This document shows positions 7,128 through 17,600 of a stretch of DNA of 64,000 nucleotides, one piece after another. Each line of letters starts with the position of its first letter. Within the stretch, counting starts at the first letter, position 1. The DNA is from a virus. The translations under genes and the position numbers were made by a program. Below the pieces are notes generated by a model, which did not search any database, was not told where the DNA came from, and saw nothing but the letters and a program-made list of their open reading frames with translations. The stretch lies in the IMG/VR virus record IMGVR_UViG_3300050166_000025, positions 62,001-126,000 of that record; one strand, written 5' to 3'.

Positions 7128-9169
7128 TATACAATGTTAACTATTCCGTAATATAAGGTTGAACTGCTGGCTCCGTTAGTTATATTGATGTAAAACTTGT
7201 CGGTCATTAAATTAGTGTCAGGCTGGTCAAATCTTGTAGCAACATACTTAGGTATTTTAAACATGATTTCACCCTTGCCCATGTCGATATCTGGAAAACT
7301 TAGATCAGCACTAATTAGTTGTTCTACTGTTCCACTCTTAATTAAAATGTCAATTGAATCAGCATTAACTAATGAAACTTCTTTCATCGAGTTTCCGTCT
7401 TGTTGCACCACTTTAAATTTAATAAAATTGTCTGCGACTTTAGATAGAGTCATAACTCCTTCTCCTTCAGGTTTAAATAAAATGGGAGAGATAGAAGTCA
7501 CTTCTGTTCCGTTTAATATAACAGATGTGTTGCCAGCTCTTACGTTAACAGTATCTATTGCAACAGGAACATATCTAGTTTCTCCAACAGAAGGTCTTAT
7601 CGAATTTACAAATGTTTCAATTGTTTTTGAAGAAGCAGTTGACGCAATAGTATTGTATACTTTATTAATTACATTGTTGCCTATCGCGAGTTGTAACATT
7701 TTCTTTCCATATTTAGAAGGCTTTCTGTATATTAATGAAGCCTGCTTCAAGATTTGAGTGTTATCGGTTACGTTATAGATTCTTAAGTTTAGGTTAATTA
7801 AGAATGAAGCTGCAACGTTTGCGTTCTTAATGATTGGCCTAAAACTAATAGGCTCATCAAATCTGTCAGTTTGAACATAAGAACCAATAAAAGTTGGCGC
7901 GTAGTTTAACCCTATTTGTTCCAATACTTCTATATCATAGAAAACTGTAATATCATCTGATGATTTCTGAATTCTATCTAGTATGTATTGAGAAAAATTA
8001 GCAATAGAACCATCTTTAGTTCCATATAGATTGAAGTAATCTCCGTCTCCGGCCTCTTCAACAACAGCAGCGATATCCTGGTACTCATCTTCTTGCGGTA
8101 GAATTAATTCTAATTCATAACCCGTATCTGCGTATTTAACACCATCAATAGTCGTTAACTTATCTATTAACTTAAATGCTATTTCATAATTTGCGCTTGG
8201 GTTTAAAGCAGCTTGCGTTCCGACTGCGCCGAAGAAAGCCTCTTCGAAATCAAGATTAAGCTGATTGTCAAACATATCAACTAACGATGGAACTTTAATC
8301 TCAATGAATTTAGAGAATGCAACTCCACTTAAAATAAATGGAGATGGATTCTGTACTTCATAGCTTGAATTGTTTAAATATGCTAAAGAAGTAAAGAAGT
8401 TGTAGATTCCTGAATTTCTTTTAGCTTTAGTTTGAAAAATAAAACCCTGATATCCTCTAGCCGCAAATGAAAAACCAGTTCTTAAATGTAGTCTAATTGT
8501 ATCGTAATTTACATGATTAGATGCGATAGATTGATTTACCAGGTCAATTGCTTTTGTTCCTGTCCAGTTTATACTGTTTAAATGAGTCAATGAATTATCT
8601 AATAACGCGTATTTAGTTCCATCTGTATTATCTAAAATAGCATACCATCTTCCAACCTCGCCGGTACCAGTTTTAATAGTGTTTCCGGTTTCTTGCTCGG
8701 GAGTTGCATAAATAGAGTTAACTTTGTCTCCTACCTGAATAGAACCAGTTTGCGTAGAAGGATAAGAATAATGATAGGTTCCGTTTGTGTTTGGAACATA
8801 AGTTGCAACGCTACCTACAATACTAAAGCTACCTCCTCCACTAATCGTAAAATTAGCAGGCACAGAGAGAGCAGATAGATTAAACACGTAAGTTTTACCG
8901 TTTTGTAATAGTAATTCCCTAGAAGCAAAATCGTTGATAACCAAGTACGCTCCAGTTTGAGAAACTGTAAAATTCACAACATCATCTCCGAGTTCGTGGA
9001 TCAGATATCGTGTCTTAGTGTTATCGTTTTCAATTGTGTTTAAGAATTTAATATGGCTTCCACTGTTATCTACCGAGATAATCGAATTTGAGTTATTCGA
9101 TTGATCGTGATAGATGAACTCTAGTAGAACATCAGTATCTAATCTTAAAAATTTAGAAGATTTAGCCAT
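7127..9169 (-). CDS. large virion structural protein, probable baseplate/tail component
   Basis: 680 residues, no family recognised with confidence. It begins MAKSSKFLRLDTDVLLEFIYHD and is strand-rich throughout, with Ser/Thr/Asn-rich loops (for example ISGGGSFSIVGS) and Ig-like spacing in the first 150 residues. No signal peptide or membrane segment. Position between fibre genes and a tube-like protein suggests a tail or baseplate part. The final bases overlap the next start (TAATG). Confidence 0.6.
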   Translation of the reverse strand: MAKSSKFLRLDTDVLLEFIYHDQSNNSNSIISVDNSGSHIKFLNTIENDNTKTRYLIHELGDDVVNFTVSQTGAYLVINDFASRELLLQNGKTYVFNLSALSVPANFTISGGGSFSIVGSVATYVPNTNGTYHYSYPSTQTGSIQVGDKVNSIYATPEQETGNTIKTGTGEVGRWYAILDNTDGTKYALLDNSLTHLNSINWTGTKAIDLVNQSIASNHVNYDTIRLHLRTGFSFAARGYQGFIFQTKAKRNSGIYNFFTSLAYLNNSSYEVQNPSPFILSGVAFSKFIEIKVPSLVDMFDNQLNLDFEEAFFGAVGTQAALNPSANYEIAFKLIDKLTTIDGVKYADTGYELELILPQEDEYQDIAAVVEEAGDGDYFNLYGTKDGSIANFSQYILDRIQKSSDDITVFYDIEVLEQIGLNYAPTFIGSYVQTDRFDEPISFRPIIKNANVAASFLINLNLRIYNVTDNTQILKQASLIYRKPSKYGKKMLQLAIGNNVINKVYNTIASTASSKTIETFVNSIRPSVGETRYVPVAIDTVNVRAGNTSVILNGTEVTSISPILFKPEGEGVMTLSKVADNFIKFKVVQQDGNSMKEVSLVNADSIDILIKSGTVEQLISADLSFPDIDMGKGEIMFKIPKYVATRFDQPDTNLMTDKFYINITNGASSSTLYYGIVNIV

Positions 9170-9184
9170 TCTAGGTTTTTAATT

Positions 9185-9970
9185 TTAAAATTGTAGAAAC
9201 GCAGGACTCCAATATAAACCAGCATTTATGTTAGGTCCATATTGAATAGTTTGTCCATTGATTAGAGTCATACCATAACCAACACCAAACCCAATAGACC
9301 ATCTTGCTTTCTTAGGAGTTTTTTCGTTTAATTTATTATTTATCAAGTTTATATTTTCAATATTTTCAAAATCTAATCCAGGATAAGTTGAACTCATTTT
9401 AATTTTCTTATAACCATCTTTCTCATCAATTGAAGCGTACAATTTAATTTCCTGTGATAGGTTGAAATCTGAATTTTGAACATTAAATTTGTCGCCACTT
9501 AAAGTAAATTTTACTGAGCCATCGAATCTTCTAGTGTTACCTTTTCCAAAGTCTTTAAAATCATTAAACTTAAATACAGTAGTCGTATCGTTTAATTTTG
9601 AAACTATTGTCTCTGTTTTAATCTCATCTTTTATCTTAACTTGCGCCTTCAATAGTGCATTAGTAGACTTTAGAGATTTAGAAAGTTGTAAAGCATCAGA
9701 ATACTCATTTGCTAAATCTTTATATTTACCCATAAATTCATTTATGTCATATACGAAACTTCTCTTCTCTGCAATCAAGCCTACGTTTTCGCTCTTATAC
9801 TTTTTAATAGTATCGTTTGCTGCAAGCAGATTATTATAATGAATACCTGCATCAGCCTTAGTTTTTACTAACTCGGCTTTTAATTCAGAAATAGCATTAC
9901 ACTGTCTTAAAAAAAGAAGAGCAAATATTGCTAACAATAAAAAGATAATTAAGTTTCTATTTAAGTTCAT
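9185..9970 (-). CDS. membrane-anchored coiled-coil protein with barrel-like C-terminus (spanin-like?)
   Basis: 261 residues. An N-terminal membrane anchor is clear (LIIFLLLAIFALLFL, residues 8-22). A long charged coiled coil follows (about 25-120), then a strand-rich middle. The end resembles an outer-membrane barrel strand pair (WSIGFGVGYGMTL, GPNINAGLYWSP) with a terminal aromatic residue. A protein crossing the periplasm with an inner-membrane anchor and outer-membrane-seeking C-terminus would suit envelope disruption at lysis, as a spanin. The topology is seen; the role is inferred. It sits between a fibre and a structural gene rather than near an identified lysin. Confidence 0.55.
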   Translation of the reverse strand: MNLNRNLIIFLLLAIFALLFLRQCNAISELKAELVKTKADAGIHYNNLLAANDTIKKYKSENVGLIAEKRSFVYDINEFMGKYKDLANEYSDALQLSKSLKSTNALLKAQVKIKDEIKTETIVSKLNDTTTVFKFNDFKDFGKGNTRRFDGSVKFTLSGDKFNVQNSDFNLSQEIKLYASIDEKDGYKKIKMSSTYPGLDFENIENINLINNKLNEKTPKKARWSIGFGVGYGMTLINGQTIQYGPNINAGLYWSPAFLQF

Positions 9971-9972
9971 AA

Positions 9973-12225
9973 TTAATATATTGAGGCTGTTCTATTTGTT
10001 GAAGTACCACCTGTGATTGCTAAAGTGTATGAGTAATTCCCAGCAGGAACTTGAACAGTTAATATTTGCTGTGGATTATTAGCGTCAACGTCTCCATATA
10101 ACGTGTAATTCTGACTACCACCTGAAATAATTAATTGAGAAGAACCTGTTCCACCACTAGAGAATGAGCGAGTTGTTCTAAGAGTAATAGTAGAAGTTCC
10201 TGATACCGATAAGCTTCCATTTGTAGATAGCGTAGTAGCATCGCTGACCATTGTTCCTCCAAAGAAAGTATACGCAGCTCCAACGTTTGCAACTATTTCA
10301 GGAGAGTATTGAATCGAGCTCTGAGTTCCTGTTGCAGCGTCTAGCGTCACTATACCTACTCTAAAATAATAGGTTTCCACAGAAGAAAGAGCATAAGTGC
10401 CGCTAGTTGGAATCACGTAGGTTGAGCCAGTTGCTCCTGAAATGTTAAACATTCCATTTGAACCAAATCTCATCTGCCACTGATACGCGTGAGTAAGTTG
10501 TGATGTATTTCTCCAAGCAGGTAAACTCTTAGATGAATATAAAGTTGCAGTTTCATTGATAATCATACTCTTATTGCTAGGACCTCCAACCGAATCAAAT
10601 GCTGCAACCGGTAAAATACATGTCTGTGCATCTCCATTCTCTAAGCAAGGCGCAGGGAATAGGTTATCAAAGATAACGCCAGCGTTAACATATCTAACGT
10701 ATCCGTCTACGGTGTAGTATCCATCATTAGCTGGTAAAGTTGTACCAGTTTGATATAAGTAAACCTTACCTGTTGGGCCTTCGTAATTTAAGTCAACATC
10801 TCTCCATGCTTCCGCTTTAGTTCCTGCAACTTGATGTTGAATCCATGAAGCGTATGTTGGATTGGTAGGTGGAATAGAAATATCATATACATTCGAGTTG
10901 TAACCTGCGCATGAATCCCATGGATTAGTAGAAGAAGTCATGGTAACCGAAGCAATTATTAAATTATTAATAATTTCGCCTTGATCTCCAGCATCTTCCC
11001 AATATAAATTATCATGGCCTAAGTAAACAATATGAACCATTTTGTAAAGATCCATCGCCACGCCACTTGAACCCGGATAAATTAACTCGTTAGCAGTATT
11101 AAGATTTGTAGTAATAGTATACTCGTTATGAACTGATTCGTACGTAGCATCTAAACCTAAGTCAGCGCCACCGTTCAAGGCTAAAATTGAATTAATTATT
11201 TCAATCGGACCTTGCCCTTGACCAGATGGTCTCTCCGTGTTGTTTGTGATCTTGTAACTGAAAGAGCATAGGTCTTTAGTTGAATAAGAGACTCCAGCCC
11301 CATCAATCCAGTTTTTACCATTTGAGATATACCATCCTTTATAAGCTCCTTTTCCTCTGCCATATAGGATATGAAGAGGTGAGGCATCGCTTGGAAGAAA
11401 TGCTCCTTGTTCAAAGTTATTAGGATTATCGAAAATGTCGGTTAATACCGGCACAATAGTTCCTACTGGAACTGCTCCACCTATTTCTGAAATATTTTTC
11501 CAGGTTGCATTTCCTAAAGAGTCTGTTCCTGCTAAAATTTTATTAAGTGCCGGCGTACCAACGTGTATTTGTAGAGGTGCTGTAATTGTTACACCTTCAT
11601 TAAAGTTAGTAGCAACATTAGCCTCTAGCAGATCAGCGTCTATTGTAACTAGATCGTTCGCACCATCTGAAAATATATGTTTTGCTGCTACTTTTTTATT
11701 AACAGTATTTGTAAGAGAACTAAATGATTCTGTTTTGACAGTTTTGTCACCTACTAAATCAATGTTAATATACGCAAAGTTTCCATTGGTATTGGTAACT
11801 CCATCATCTAATAGTTGAACGTTATAATTATGAAGACCTGTCTTTTTATTAATTAAAAGGCTTGACTCCTGTAAAACAACATCATATAAAGGATCATTTT
11901 TATCAACACCCACCATTATGGTCGGAGCGTTTGGTTTAGCAGTGTGATCGTGTATAGGAACGATTGTGTTGTTATTAGCACCTACGTTAACTTTCCAGAA
12001 CTCTTGGCCTGGATCTCCTTTTTGTCCAGCTGGACCCTGTAATCCTGGAGCTCCGGTATCACCCGTGTCTCCAGTCAAACCATCAAAGCCTCTTATACCT
12101 TGAGCGCCTTGGGCACCCATAGGACCACCACCGTTAACCATAATTTGATCGAAATTATAATTAAGCTTGTCTAACACTACGTTAGCGGAATCATTTATAA
12201 GTATTTCTTTAAGATTAATCGCCAT
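9973..12225 (-). CDS. collagen-like tail fibre protein
   Basis: 750 residues. The first 30 residues (KLNYNFDQI...GGG) form an attachment-type N-terminus shared with the next gene upstream. Residues 35-75 are Gly-X-Y collagen repeats (GAQGAQGIRGFDG, GDTGDTGAPGLQG, PAGQKGDPG), expected to make a triple helix and trimerise the fibre. The rest is strand-rich and contains an Ig-like part around residues 560-650 (YQWQMRF...YYFRVGIV). The middle, with a FPA...LYGRGKGAYKGWYISNG segment, resembles phage collar or tip domains. Likely a host-recognition fibre. Tandem paralogue of 12283-14676. Confidence 0.75.
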   Translation of the reverse strand: MAINLKEILINDSANVVLDKLNYNFDQIMVNGGGPMGAQGAQGIRGFDGLTGDTGDTGAPGLQGPAGQKGDPGQEFWKVNVGANNNTIVPIHDHTAKPNAPTIMVGVDKNDPLYDVVLQESSLLINKKTGLHNYNVQLLDDGVTNTNGNFAYINIDLVGDKTVKTESFSSLTNTVNKKVAAKHIFSDGANDLVTIDADLLEANVATNFNEGVTITAPLQIHVGTPALNKILAGTDSLGNATWKNISEIGGAVPVGTIVPVLTDIFDNPNNFEQGAFLPSDASPLHILYGRGKGAYKGWYISNGKNWIDGAGVSYSTKDLCSFSYKITNNTERPSGQGQGPIEIINSILALNGGADLGLDATYESVHNEYTITTNLNTANELIYPGSSGVAMDLYKMVHIVYLGHDNLYWEDAGDQGEIINNLIIASVTMTSSTNPWDSCAGYNSNVYDISIPPTNPTYASWIQHQVAGTKAEAWRDVDLNYEGPTGKVYLYQTGTTLPANDGYYTVDGYVRYVNAGVIFDNLFPAPCLENGDAQTCILPVAAFDSVGGPSNKSMIINETATLYSSKSLPAWRNTSQLTHAYQWQMRFGSNGMFNISGATGSTYVIPTSGTYALSSVETYYFRVGIVTLDAATGTQSSIQYSPEIVANVGAAYTFFGGTMVSDATTLSTNGSLSVSGTSTITLRTTRSFSSGGTGSSQLIISGGSQNYTLYGDVDANNPQQILTVQVPAGNYSYTLAITGGTSTNRTASIY

Positions 12226-12282
12226 GATGGTCTATTTTTTTCTATATAAGTATTTATCTGTCTTTTATTTAGTCGACAACCA

Positions 12283-14676
12283 TTATGAAATAGTCACCAT
12301 CGTAACAGACGTTGTTCCGCTTATTGTGTCATACGCTCCTACATAATAAGTATATTGCAAATAGGAGTCTTGCATTACAGTAAGATTGTCTCTTCTGTAT
12401 CTGCTAGGTGATGTAGAATAGTTATTAACTGGTTCTATCATCGATGTAGAATATGGTTGAGACGGAGGACTTAATTGGATATAATATCTAATATCGTACG
12501 TTCCATCTCCACCAGAAGGGGTTGCATATACTGAAATCCATCCTTCGGTTGAAGAAGTTATGCCTTTATTTATTACCAAACTTAATGCAACTGGGGCTGG
12601 TGGCAGAACCGGGTTTCCGGTTCCCGATGTTCCTGCAGTTCCACTAGTAGAACCAGAAGGAGAAGATGGGGAAGGTGCAGATGGTGTAACAGGACATCCG
12701 CTTTGGCCTGACACTAATTGAACGTTTCCAACCGCTCCGGGAGAAGAAGTATCTGTGACAGAGGTGTTATCCCATACGTAATACACATTATTGCCATAAT
12801 CATAATATTGCTGTGAAGCGATGTTTGGCTGTATTTGAGTGTATAATGTTCCACCTGATTGTTCACATGAATTTAATTTATAATACGTATATACTGGCGG
12901 AACATACGTGCATGATCCAGAAATGTTAACTTCGTTTTGACCTTCAGTATTAAAATTAGGGTCTGCCGCCGCAATTGCATCCGCATCCGCTTGAGAAATA
13001 GTGGACACATACTGCTTGCTATACGTCATAGTAGAACCTACATAATTAGAACCACAATTATCACGAGTAAAACTTCCGCTTCTGGTTGAAGTCCAGGTTG
13101 GAACTGTGTTGTCTATACAAACTCCCACTGTATTTGCATACGCTTGTCCTTGTGAATCAAAGTTAGGATCACTAGCAGCAATATTATCAACGATCACCTG
13201 TGAAATTATAGAAGCGTAATTTTTAGTGTAAGTTACTGGCGTTGTTGTAAAACCAGATTGGCAATTATTCTTAGAGAACTGCCCAGACCGGGTTGCAGTA
13301 TAAATAGTTGGCTGTGGAGTAGGCGTTGGAGCAGAACCTGGAGTAAATCCTAATACAGTAACACCTGTATTCGTTCTATTCCATGTGAGTTCATTGCCAC
13401 CCGTATCCCACTTTAAGTCTGATGCACCCAAATAACAAACGTATAGTAGTTTACTATTGCTAAACGTATTAGCACCACTTGCATTAGAATGAATTGTAGG
13501 CTGTTCGCCTGCATCTAAATATGTGGCTAGGGTCTGCTCATCAATAAGGTAAGTTGGAAAATTATAGTAATAGTTTACTCTAACATCGGCACCTGTAATA
13601 AAAGACTTGCCTAAAGTATTTGTAGTTGTAACTTCATGCGTTTGATCTCCTCCGTTTGATGCAATGTCATACTGAAAAGAATTCAGGTTTGGTAAAAAGT
13701 AACTGTTAGTTCCGTTTGTCCATGTTTCACCATTGCAAACATACCAGCCTTCATACTGTCCATTTGCTTTACCGGCTCCGACAGAAGTTAAAAGTTTTGG
13801 TGTGCCGGTCTGTGAAACCGTTTCGTGTGTAATAAAAGCAGTGTCTGTGAAAAGAGCAGAATCAACTCCAATTATGCTTCCTATTGGAAACGTAGTAATA
13901 AGGTTACTTAGCTTTTCCCATGCAGTATGACCCTGATTGTCTGTTGAAATTAAGACTTTTCCAAGACCAACTCCAGTAGTATTGATTTTAATAGTCTTAT
14001 CGATTTTAACCTGCCCATTTAATGTAACTGGATTGTGGATCTGAAATCCAACAGCTGAATCGATAGTGGCCCAGTTTACGTTTGTGAAAACGTGTGAAGC
14101 CGCTTCATATCTAAATACACCAATGGTATCGTCTGTCCATTTTTCTTCTAGGAAGGTGCTTATTCCATCCTGGTATAGAATAGTGTGTGATCTATTTCCG
14201 TTAACTGTATCATCGGCTTCAACATTTCTTAGAGTAATGTGATTTCTATAATCTAAAGGATCTAGTATATTCTTTGTTCTAATTCTTACAACTGAATCTT
14301 GGTCAGTTGAATCATAGTTCGTATCTAATTCTTCATAGCCAACTGAAATAGTAGTTGGGTAAATTTTATCTAGTTGGTTGGTTTTAAGAGTTGAATAGGA
14401 TAATGAATTGTCATTAGTTTTAATCCATAATGAATCTCCGACAACGCCCTTTTCACCTTGAGGACCAGTAGCTCCCTGTAAACCAGTTAAACCCTTAACA
14501 CCTTTAACTCCTTCTTCTCCAGGTAAACCTGTTTCACCAACAGGACCCATTGGACCACCACCTGCCACTCTAATTTGTTCAAAGTTATAGTTTAACTTAT
14601 CTAATTTTTGAAGTGACCAGAAGGCACCAGATGAATCTATATCCGATGCGTAAATTTCTTTGATTATAATCGACAT
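12283..14676 (-). CDS. collagen-like tail fibre protein with DUF5977-like repeats
   Basis: 797 residues. The N-terminus (KLDKLNYNFEQI..GGGPMG) and the collagen-like segment (residues 37-82, GPVGETGLPGEEG onward) match the neighbouring fibre, so the pair arose by duplication. The GWYVCNGETW...LPNL segment resembles a tail-collar tip domain. Two tandem repeats near residues 455-575 (RSGQFSKNNC... and RSGSFTRDNC..., each ending SQ-x-x-D-x-x-AASDPNF...GxC) look like DUF5977 repeats, which are common in Bacteroidota surface proteins. The C-terminus has a Ser/Pro/Gly linker and an Ig-like domain. It starts 2 nt before the stop of no other gene; its ATG follows the 1574-residue gene by one base. Confidence 0.75.
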   Translation of the reverse strand: MSIIIKEIYASDIDSSGAFWSLQKLDKLNYNFEQIRVAGGGPMGPVGETGLPGEEGVKGVKGLTGLQGATGPQGEKGVVGDSLWIKTNDNSLSYSTLKTNQLDKIYPTTISVGYEELDTNYDSTDQDSVVRIRTKNILDPLDYRNHITLRNVEADDTVNGNRSHTILYQDGISTFLEEKWTDDTIGVFRYEAASHVFTNVNWATIDSAVGFQIHNPVTLNGQVKIDKTIKINTTGVGLGKVLISTDNQGHTAWEKLSNLITTFPIGSIIGVDSALFTDTAFITHETVSQTGTPKLLTSVGAGKANGQYEGWYVCNGETWTNGTNSYFLPNLNSFQYDIASNGGDQTHEVTTTNTLGKSFITGADVRVNYYYNFPTYLIDEQTLATYLDAGEQPTIHSNASGANTFSNSKLLYVCYLGASDLKWDTGGNELTWNRTNTGVTVLGFTPGSAPTPTPQPTIYTATRSGQFSKNNCQSGFTTTPVTYTKNYASIISQVIVDNIAASDPNFDSQGQAYANTVGVCIDNTVPTWTSTRSGSFTRDNCGSNYVGSTMTYSKQYVSTISQADADAIAAADPNFNTEGQNEVNISGSCTYVPPVYTYYKLNSCEQSGGTLYTQIQPNIASQQYYDYGNNVYYVWDNTSVTDTSSPGAVGNVQLVSGQSGCPVTPSAPSPSSPSGSTSGTAGTSGTGNPVLPPAPVALSLVINKGITSSTEGWISVYATPSGGDGTYDIRYYIQLSPPSQPYSTSMIEPVNNYSTSPSRYRRDNLTVMQDSYLQYTYYVGAYDTISGTTSVTMVTIS

Positions 14677-14677
14677 T

Positions 14678-17600
14678 TTACGCCTTTATTTTAACTACGA
14701 GTTTAAATTGATAACTATATTCGTATCTTTTATTATATATCAATCTAAAACTCAGGCTGTCATTTGCAAATGTATCTATCGCATATCCAGTTTGTTCTTT
14801 ATAAACAGTTGTATCTATGTCTGTTGCATTTACTACGCTTAAAAAATCAGTAGACAGGTTCTTTCCTTCATTAGCAAACACTTGAACAAATTGAATGTTA
14901 AATCTAGGCGCAATGTTAGCCCTTACATACTCTTGTAAATCATCATCAATAGTGTTTAGGCTACCTGCTGATTTAGAAGGTGTCACGTACTTACTGAAGT
15001 TTGAATAGATTCCATTTTCAATCAATTCATTTAGAATAGACTGTTCAATGTAAAAATCAGCATACACCTTATCAGCAGTTTCGGCCCAAATGATTGCAGT
15101 GTTAGAACCACCGTTTAAGCCGTTTAATCTGATTTTATCTAATTCATCTACAGTTGCGACCTGTGAAGTTGTAAATGCCGTAATATCGTAAGTGTCATTG
15201 ACTTTCATAATGGTAGATGCCAAGAAAGCTCTCTTTTCAACCGGGCTAAATGTTCCATTAACCTCAGTATTTCCAATATTGGCTGAAGACTTTACAAAAT
15301 AGTTTGACGCGTACTTGGATTGCAGAACGTTCATGTCTCTCTTATCAATTGCAATTTCACCAATCTTAGGATACACTGGAGTTTTATCAGTTGCCATCGA
15401 TAATTTTAGAGTAGAATCAGGTGCGTCTGGATTCACTTTATGGAAATGATAATTTTTTATTATTCCCCATCCAGCTTCTCCTTCTTCTGCAAAGTATGAC
15501 GCAAAAGCAATGCCTAATCTGTTAAATTTATCATAGATTAATTTCTTTCTCTCGTCAATGCCATTTGAGTCAACGCCTTTATTTTCAGTATAAATGTCAG
15601 TGAATGTGATCACGTCACATGTTAATGGATTGTAGTGCCCATTCATTCTACGCAACTCGACAAAATATGAATCTGGTCGCTCAACTATTTTCTTTCCAAC
15701 CTCGGTTGAAGTTATTTTATATGAAAGAGGCTTATCTGCATCTACGTCTGCTTTAATAAATGAAGGCTTTACTAATGAAGTTCCATCCTGAATATTCAAG
15801 ATGTAATCATTTAGAGTCTCTACTCCAGAAGTAGAGATAGTAGAATATTTAATTGAAGCGGAACTTGTGTTAAATACCTCGCTCATGTTCTTAGCCTGTA
15901 AACCCTCTACAATTTCTCTAAACGCATCATAACCTCCTTGGTGATAAGTATAAGTTAGTGTTTTTTGAATTGATTTAGAAACTCCAGTCACATCATTCCA
16001 TCTTGCGCCAGTTGTATTTGTATTAGGATCCCATTCGTATGGTAATCCATCCACAACAATAGTAGAATCGTTAAGCACCTCAATAACCTTAAGAGCTTTT
16101 TTCTGCACAACCTGCGTTAAATAATTAGTCCAGTCAAAAATTAGATATGAATATCCGTTAACAGTATCCGTGTTTATTGGATTGATCTGCTTTTCAAACT
16201 GTGGCTTATTGCCAACTTGATCAGTTAATCCCGTTAAAGTTACTCCATTTGGAGAATTCCAATCCCCTGTGTTTAAATCAAGAATACCAGTTAGTGGTGT
16301 GTCAATATATTTTCCATCTAAAATTGCATGCTTAATTTCATAGAGAACTTTTCTAGTTATAGCATCTATGTCATTATGTTGTAGTCTAAGATTTATGTAG
16401 ATGCAAATAAATTGATGTGCATCATTCTTTATAACTTCAATGCTGTATCCGTTTGTATTGGCGCTTGTTTCTAAGTTTAAGACCGAAGCAAACCTATAAC
16501 CATTCACATCAGTCGTTTTGAATTCAGATGGATGCGCTTTACGATTCTCTTTTCTGGATTTAAACTGATATCGCAATCCTCTAAATATAGTCGATGAGAA
16601 GTTATGCGAGCTTCCATCTTCAAATTTAGAATACATCTTTCTAGTTTCAGATTTGACAAAGTTGATAGAAAAAGAATCAAACGTCTCTCCCACAAATAAA
16701 CCAGGGTTTTCACCATAGAATGAGATAGTGTCTTCCCCTAGACCTATAATTGGCATTGAAGGTAAAGTATACTCAGTTCCATTGTATGCGATAATCTTGT
16801 TTACATCTATAATAGAAGATTTAAACTTGCCAGTAAAAGTGACTAGATGCGCTAATCCATTTACTTGTATGCTTTTTATTGAAACAGCATCAGAGTATGC
16901 ACCATCCCAAATAAAGAATTTATCAAAATAATTCTTATCGGTTCTCTTTAAATTTTCAACAGTTAACTCACTTGTAATTGAAGTGTTATATCCAACGTAG
17001 CTCTGTAATTTCTTCATGTTTGCCGAAGATCCTTCGTAGATTGATGGAATATAATTAATATGAAAATGTTCCATACTGTAATCAAGAGGATCTCTCTGTT
17101 TTCCAGTATTTAGAACAGGTGACATGTTATCACTGCCAAAAGCCTCACTATATGTTAAGATATAAGGCTTCATTCTAGCGTTAAACGCGTCTTTAAGAGC
17201 AAACTTATTAATCACAGGCGTAACTCTTGAGTATACCGCAGTTTCTTTTAACTGATTTTCAAACAGTCTATCGTATTCGGAATTAATTTTAAAATCTTTA
17301 ATGCTAAGAGCAGCGTCTTGGCTTAAATTCGAGATAGTTTCTCTTTTATTAACAACTTCGCTCTCTAATACTGGATAAATCGTTGGAAAATAATCAACTG
17401 CTCTTTCATTAAAATTAGGTTCACATGCTGCTTCATATCTATTATAAGAGTTTAAATCTAATAAAAGATCTTCAACCATGAGTTCACCTAAATCAGAATT
17501 AGATTGATCATAAAAATCAAAGTCAAAATCCTTTAATGCGTACGCACTAAACTTACCGTATTCTGTTCTATAATCAGAATACACGTTTACAATTTTAGTT

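Noticed and set aside
7197-7757. Plus-strand frame of 186 codons opposite the 680-residue structural gene
   Set aside because: Antisense to a clear gene; hydrophobic composition is the usual antisense shadow.
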